The notes under the pieces: model-generated
Databases searched by the model: none
What the model was told of the DNA's origin: nothing
The model's input: the letters and a program-made list of their open reading frames with translations, nothing else
Position numbers and translations under genes: made by a program
Part shown: piece after piece, positions 8,071 through 11,578 of the stretch
Position numbering within the stretch: position 1 is the first letter of the stretch
Layout: every line of letters starts with the position of its first letter
Assembly (NCBI GenBank): GCA_002284615.2
Contig: MU069956.1
Location: forward strand, 114,517-126,094
Direction: 5' to 3'
DNA from: Dunaliella salina
Lineage: Eukaryota > Chlorophyta > Chlorophyceae > Chlamydomonadales > Dunaliellaceae
Length of the DNA stretch: 11,578 nt

Positions 8071-8408
8071 TGGGTTTGACCTTCAGCCAGGTTGTTTGGC
8101 TGCTCGGCCTGATGAACTGTTCCATCCTAAGAATAAAAATCCATGAGATCAGAAATAAAACGATAAGTCTCATTAGTTTGGTCCTGTAAGAAATGGAAGA
8201 CATCCTCAGAACTAGCCTGAGTGTAATAAAAAGCGCCTGTCTCGTCCTGAAGAACTTTGTGAGCAGAGGGGAAGTCAGAAAAGAGATGTTCATAAGTCCT
8301 TCTAAGAGAACACACAGGACCGCAGGAACAAAGGAACACAACATGTTTTTCATCTTGCAGTCCTCCTAGGTCACATTTATCACAAACTGAAGTGTGCTCC
8401 TGCCAAAG
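8043..8408 (-). mobile_element. LINE 3'-end fragment, copy 1 (366 bp)
   Basis: This is a second copy of the last 366 bp of the element at 8410-9189. It matches 8410-8775 without any indel and with ten substitutions (about 97% identity). Read on the minus strand it begins WQEHTSVCDKCDLGG, includes the CCHC knuckle and ends at a stop at 8127-8129, then gives a short 3' UTR and three copies of an 8-bp tail unit. Five of the ten differences change the protein, including Glu to Lys inside the knuckle. It stops abruptly at 8408, just before the single N. It may be a separate 5'-truncated insertion, or a duplicate created where two contigs were joined. Confidence 0.85.
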
Positions 8409-8409
8409 N
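8409..8409. other. Single undetermined base (N) at the repeat junction
   Basis: The only N of the window lies exactly between the two LINE copies. A one-base placeholder is often left where scaffolding expected contigs to touch or overlap. Confidence 0.95.
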
Positions 8410-8437
8410 CAAGGTTACAAGGTTACAAGGTTACAAT
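8410..8437 (-). repeat. 8-bp LINE 3' tail repeat, copy 2
   Basis: Identical to the tail at 8043-8070, beginning immediately after the N at 8409. It carries three TGTAA on the minus strand. Confidence 0.85.
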
Positions 8438-9189
8438 TGGGTTTGACCTTCAGCCAGGTTGTTTGGCTGCTCGGCCTGATGAACTGTTCCATCCTAAGAA
8501 TAAATATCCATGAGATTAGAAATAAAACGATAAGTCTCATTAGTTTGGTCCTGTAAGAAATGAAAGACATCCTCAGAACTAGCCTGAGTGTAGTAAAAAG
8601 TGCCTGTCTCGTCCTGAAGAACTCTGTGAGCAGAGGGGAAATCAGAAAAGAGATGTTCATAAGTCCTTCTAAGGGAACACACAGGACCGCAGGAACAAAG
8701 GAACACAACATGTTCTTCATCTTGAAGTCCTCCTAGGTCACATTTATCACAAACTGAAGTGTGCTCCTGCCAAAGTGATGTCTCAACTCTTAGGGTGTGT
8801 GCATGCAATCGAAAGCGTGCGATGTTTCTCAGCATATGCTTGCCTAAATCAAGACGCAAATACCTAGGGACAGAAAAGGGCGCTCCATAAGCAGCCAAAG
8901 GCTTCAAAGGGAGAGCCACCCAGTGATGATACTTGGCTAATTTGTTCACACGCTCATTGTGCTCTGCCAAGGCAGCCGCATTCCAAACGCCTCGTAGCCT
9001 TTTTCTCAAATCAACAACGAACTCCTTCAGTGCTACTGGCTGCCCTGAACGCACACATTGAATAAACATATTGCACCTGTCCAAGCCATTACATGCTGCC
9101 AAAAACTCTGAGGTCCAACCTGAACGACGTATGTAAAGTTCACATGCATTATAAGCACAAGCTTGGCTCTGCTGAGACTTCTGGCAGCA
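8410..9189 (-). mobile_element. LINE (non-LTR retrotransposon) fragment, 5'-truncated, copy 2
   Basis: This minus-strand element keeps the C-terminal part of the polyprotein downstream of the reverse transcriptase domain, a 3' UTR of about 60 bp and the tail. The tail (8410-8437) is three units of caaggtta on the plus strand, i.e. TAACCTTG on the element strand. No reverse transcriptase motif or endonuclease is present, so it is an inactive remnant. The upstream border near 9189 adjoins two copies of tgggtttaca (9190-9209). The clade is uncertain; an L1-like algal family is likely from recall only. Confidence 0.85.
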
Positions 9190-9204
9190 TGGGTTTACAT
9201 GGGT
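8494..9204 (-). pseudogene. LINE polyprotein, C-terminal fragment with CCHC knuckle
   Basis: The frame is open on the minus strand from just after a TAA at 9205-9207 down to the stop at 8494-8496, with no start codon that need be real. Recognisable elements are RRSGWTSEFLAACNGLDRC, RLDLGKHMLRNIARFRLHAH, the zinc knuckle CDKCDLGGLQDEEHVVFLC (C-x2-C-x9-H-x4-C) and a short ending FISNLMDIYS. A knuckle of this kind after the reverse transcriptase domain is typical of many LINE polyproteins. The frame is undamaged, which suggests a fairly young insertion. It needs the missing reverse transcriptase region to function. Confidence 0.8.
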
Positions 9205-9983
9205 TTACAATCAATACACCAGTCACGATGTGCAACTGCTAGGCTGCAAGTATAAAATAACACTGTAATGTACGGCTTTAATTGAAAGCATGTTGGGTAG
9301 CATGCTGCATGTGATGAGTATCTGTATAGTAATGCAGCACCAAAAGGGGATAATTGCAATTTCAAAGCAAGTACCAGGCGCCAGCACCATGACATGGAAA
9401 AAAAATCCACAAGTACAAGAAATAGAGCGGACTCGCAGCATTTCAAGGCAGGGTAAGGTAAGGTTACATCGCTGTATCCGCCTACAAGGGCAGCTGAGCA
9501 GAAACACAGAGGCTTGTAACCAGACCAGTTTGAATAATAGAAAGCAGTGTTCAAACTTGTGTATAAATGTCTACTGTGGAAACAAAGCTTGAGCTGAGTT
9601 TGGGAGTGTCAACTGCTGAAAGAAACGTGCGCACAGTTAGTCTGCATGAAATGAGCACGCAAAGTTAAGCATACAAATTCTACCAGTTTGCAGTGCCAGG
9701 TTCTATAAATAAAACCTCATGACACCACATGATGCACAGAAAGTAGAGGGCAGCACAACTCTTTTGAGGCCATGACACACATGATATGCTGTGTTCTTCA
9801 ATTCTCAGTATCCACTGTGAAATGTAGATGCATTGCAATGTCCCAAGAAAGGTCACTGCAGCAATAGCCTGGTGTTTTTGAATGCGATTCCAGAGAGCAC
9901 ACAGGATAGAAGACAGTGCAGTCGGGAGATAGCTTGCAAGTGTCATTAAGGGAAGGCCCCCTAATGACAAGCTAGCAAGCTAG
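9190..9983. other. Intergenic stretch without a recognised gene
   Basis: It opens with two copies of tgggtttaca (9190-9209). The open frames here (for example minus strand 9195-9554 and 9680-9970) overlap in several frames and show no family pattern. The right end has two copies of aagctagc (9969-9984), at the point where the retroelement frame becomes readable. Confidence 0.5.
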
Positions 9984-10879
9984 CGGTGGCCTCACCAGAA
10001 GGAGCAGGTACAGGAAAATTTCAAGGAAAATGTAAAAGGACAAGCTAAGCTATTAGACATTGTCCAAGAGCATTGTTCAAGGGAAGGACCCACTTGCTCA
10101 AGGCAAATCCTCACCGTTACCCAGGATAGAACCCCAGACATCCTGCGTCCCGGGCTGTGTTTCACCCGTTATCTAACAAGGATTTCTGGCTACAACTACA
10201 ACAGATGGTAGGGACTCAACTCCGCCTCGCAATTTCCTTCCCCAACCACCACAGTCAACATCCAAGCTCACAGTCCAAATTTATAACTTGCTAACAAGGA
10301 CATCAGCAACTCCTTTTGGGAAAATTCTAAGATCACCCTTAAACAGCAAAATAATGTAAAAACAGATACGCTGTATATACAATAACATGCCTTCAATTTC
10401 AACTTTTCTTTCAATCCTGGAAGATGCCCACTCTGTGATGATAAAGACAACATTGATCACATACTCCTCAGGCGTACCAACTCTATAATGAGTGGGATAT
10501 ACACCAACAGACACCATACAATCCTCAGTCTCTTTGAGGCTAAGTCAATGCCCTCGATAAAGGCCGGTATGGCTCATCCCTTGTTGATATGGATGGCTGC
10601 AGTAATGAGAGACTCCAGCAACAGGGCATTCAAGTCCCTGAAAATGTAGCAGAAGGCAATCTTGACTGGGTATTCCCTAATGGCGCCGGCTCTTTGGCCA
10701 GCCACCAAAGCTGTCCAGATGCTATGCGCTCTGCACCAGGCCGACCAGTCCAACTGGGTCCTCCAAAATCCCTGATCTTGACAGGGAAAATCCACCTTCG
10801 ATTACAAGTTGTTGAAATGAATTTGTGCCCCAACACCAAACCCTTCGTCACTTTGGAAGGGGCAGCAGCTCAACATCAC

Positions 10880-10910
10880 ACTGTAACCAGACTCATACTG
10901 TAACCAGACT
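10880..10910. repeat. 17-bp tandem duplication that shifts the retroelement frame
   Basis: actgtaaccagactcat (10880-10896) is followed directly by a second copy, of which the first 14 bases match (10897-10910). The frame before and after differs by exactly the shift a 17-bp insertion causes, and the residues HTVTRL are read twice, once in each frame. Confidence 0.9.
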
Positions 10911-11100
10911 TAAATCCCGCAGCTCTTGGAATCCACAAAGGAATAACAAAGTTACTTTTGCATACCATCTTAATTGGTGTGGCTGGTCTGGCACTAGCCA
11001 CAATGAATACAACCAAATCTCGTGAATCTCAACCATACCAAGCAAAAAGCTAATCACTAGCAAATTTGGTTAATCAAAATTGGCATCCATCATTGATACC

Positions 11101-11170
11101 GGACATGTTCTTCATGTCCAGAGGGCTGCCCAAGGGGGAGGAGGGGGGGAAGGGGGGGGGGGCGCGGCGG
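11101..11170. repeat. Short hairpin followed by a G-rich tract
   Basis: ggacatg (11101-11107) and catgtcc (11113-11119) pair around a 5-nt loop. A G-tract then runs from 11134 (ggggg, ggggggg and a run of eleven G, broken by single A or AA) to the gcgcggcgg word at 11162-11170. In the retroelement reading it would encode Gly-rich sequence. G-quadruplex formation is possible on the plus strand. Confidence 0.8.
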
Positions 11171-11338
11171 TGGACAGTAGGAGAAGAAGAGTCCGGGCAT
11201 CCAGGAGCATGGTGGACAACCCCACAGACCCCCAGGCGAGCTCTGTGTAGTGCAGGTATTGAAGGCCTTCTGTTGAGGCCTCTAACTTACCAATTAGGCA
11301 CACTTCCTTTCATGCATGCGGCCTCTGGCTTGCGTGGA

Positions 11339-11484
11339 CTTCTCTTCTCTTTTCTTCACTTTTCTTATCTCTTCTTTTCTTTTCTTCCACTTATTTTCTA
11401 TTCTCTTTTCTTCTCTTTTCTTCTCTTTTCTTCTCTTTTCTTATCTCTTCTCTTCTTTTCTTTTCTTTTCTTTCTTTTCTCTTC
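11339..11484. repeat. Pyrimidine-rich degenerate (TTTTC)/(TTCTC) tract
   Basis: Nearly pure C/T on the plus strand with a handful of A. It is made of ttctcttttc, cttctctttt and related words. It begins about 90 bp after the retroelement stop and may be its expanded 3' tail. Confidence 0.9.
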
Positions 11485-11578
11485 TTTCCTTTCCTTTCCT
11501 TTCCTTTCCTTTCCTTTCCTTTCCTTTCCTTTCCTTTCCTTTCCTTTCCTTTCCTTTCCTTTCCTTTCCTTTCCTTTC
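11485..11578. repeat. (TTTCC)n pentanucleotide microsatellite
   Basis: About 19 uninterrupted units run to the right edge of the window. Pure polypyrimidine/polypurine of this length can form triplex DNA, and it is a likely reason for a contig end. Confidence 0.97.

Larger units (their letters stand above)
9984..11250 (+). pseudogene. Retroelement polyprotein C terminus, broken: degenerate CCHC knuckle and PD...E nuclease-like region
   Basis: One frame carries QENFKENVKGQAKLLDIVQE and ILTVTQDRTPDILRPG, a stop at 10209, then two TAA stops, and then the knuckle CPLCDDKDNIDHILLRR (10425 on). The expected last Cys of C-x2-C-x7-H-x4-C is Arg (cgt for tgt). TNRHHT follows. Near 10540 the frame shifts and gives GRYGSSLVDMDGCSNERL, GIQVPENV, DWVFPNG, SCPDAM, and VVEMNLCPNTKP. 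A 17-bp duplication at 10880-10910 shifts it again, into TRLKSRSSWNPQRNNKVTF. A last segment, in yet another frame, ends SMVDNPTDPQASSV before TAG at 11248. A knuckle followed by PD...E-x-K resembles the restriction-like endonuclease of R2-type elements. Here Asn stands where Lys is expected. That domain assignment is inference. Confidence 0.65.
9984..11330 (+). mobile_element. Decayed non-LTR retroelement, 3' part, second family
   Basis: The polyprotein C terminus is recognisable from 9984 to a stop at 11248-11250. About 80 bp of likely 3' UTR follow, then a pyrimidine-rich tract. It has the opposite orientation to the LINE at 8043-9189 and a different knuckle spacing (C-x2-C-x7-H-x4), so it is another family. 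No reverse transcriptase core is visible, so it is 5'-truncated. The left border is uncertain and may lie before 9984. Confidence 0.72.

Noticed and set aside
9195..9970. Minus-strand open frames of 119 and 96 codons
   Set aside because: No motif or family resemblance, overlapping frames, and no splice context supporting exons.
10086..10160. ggttctatcctgggtaacgg-like word on the minus strand, considered as a tRNA arm
   Set aside because: No cloverleaf or acceptor stem can be formed. The plus strand here is open and encodes the retroelement residues LTVTQDRTPDILRPG.
11112..11303. Minus-strand peptide with GLQYLH, 17 residues further LLD, resembling the catalytic loop region of a protein kinase
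   Set aside because: The HRD and Asn positions are not kept, and the sequence is antisense to the end of the retroelement reading frame (SMVDNPTDPQ before TAG). The Pro-rich end is only the reverse of the G-tract.

Overview
The window looks like nuclear DNA of a green plant or alga. A chlorophyte alga of the Chlamydomonas/Dunaliella kind fits best. The evidence is one intron-split gene with GT-AG introns and a plant-like protein, introns full of decayed minisatellites, and non-LTR retrotransposon fragments whose 3' tail repeats the motif TGTAA, the usual chlorophyte poly(A) signal. The species assignment is inference.

Layout. Positions 1-190 are intron, opening with a (TG)n microsatellite. 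Four plus-strand exons (191-256, 5305-5477, 6750-6831, 7649-7747) join in frame to give the C-terminal 139 residues of a pyridoxal-phosphate homeostasis protein (YggS/PROSC/PLPBP family). The N-terminal half, including the PLP-binding lysine, lies to the left of the window. The intron between the first two exons is 5048 bp. It consists mostly of at least six unrelated, decayed minisatellite families, two with clear higher-order structure (3135-3610 and 3718-4176). The other two introns are 1272 and 817 bp.

From about 7748 to 8042 there is probable 3' UTR or downstream flank. Positions 8043-9189 hold minus-strand LINE sequence: the C-terminal end of the polyprotein with a CCHC knuckle and an 8-bp tail repeat. 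The last 366 bp of the element appear twice, about 97% identical, on either side of a single N at 8409, so an assembly join is suspected. Positions 9190-9983 hold no gene that I can see. From 9984 to 11250 there is a decayed plus-strand C-terminal part of a second, different retroelement. It has a CCHC-type knuckle with its last Cys lost, then a PD...E-type region. Its frame is broken by three stops, a frameshift near 10540 and a 17-bp duplication. The window ends in a 240-bp pyrimidine tract that resolves into a (TTTCC)n microsatellite.

Only the PLP homeostasis gene appears functional. The two retroelement pieces and the minisatellites are separate, mostly decayed residents around and within it. 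I found no sign of a new multi-gene system. The most unusual things are the minisatellite-built giant intron, the higher-order repeat patterns in it, and the retroelement tails that may act as poly(A) signals.
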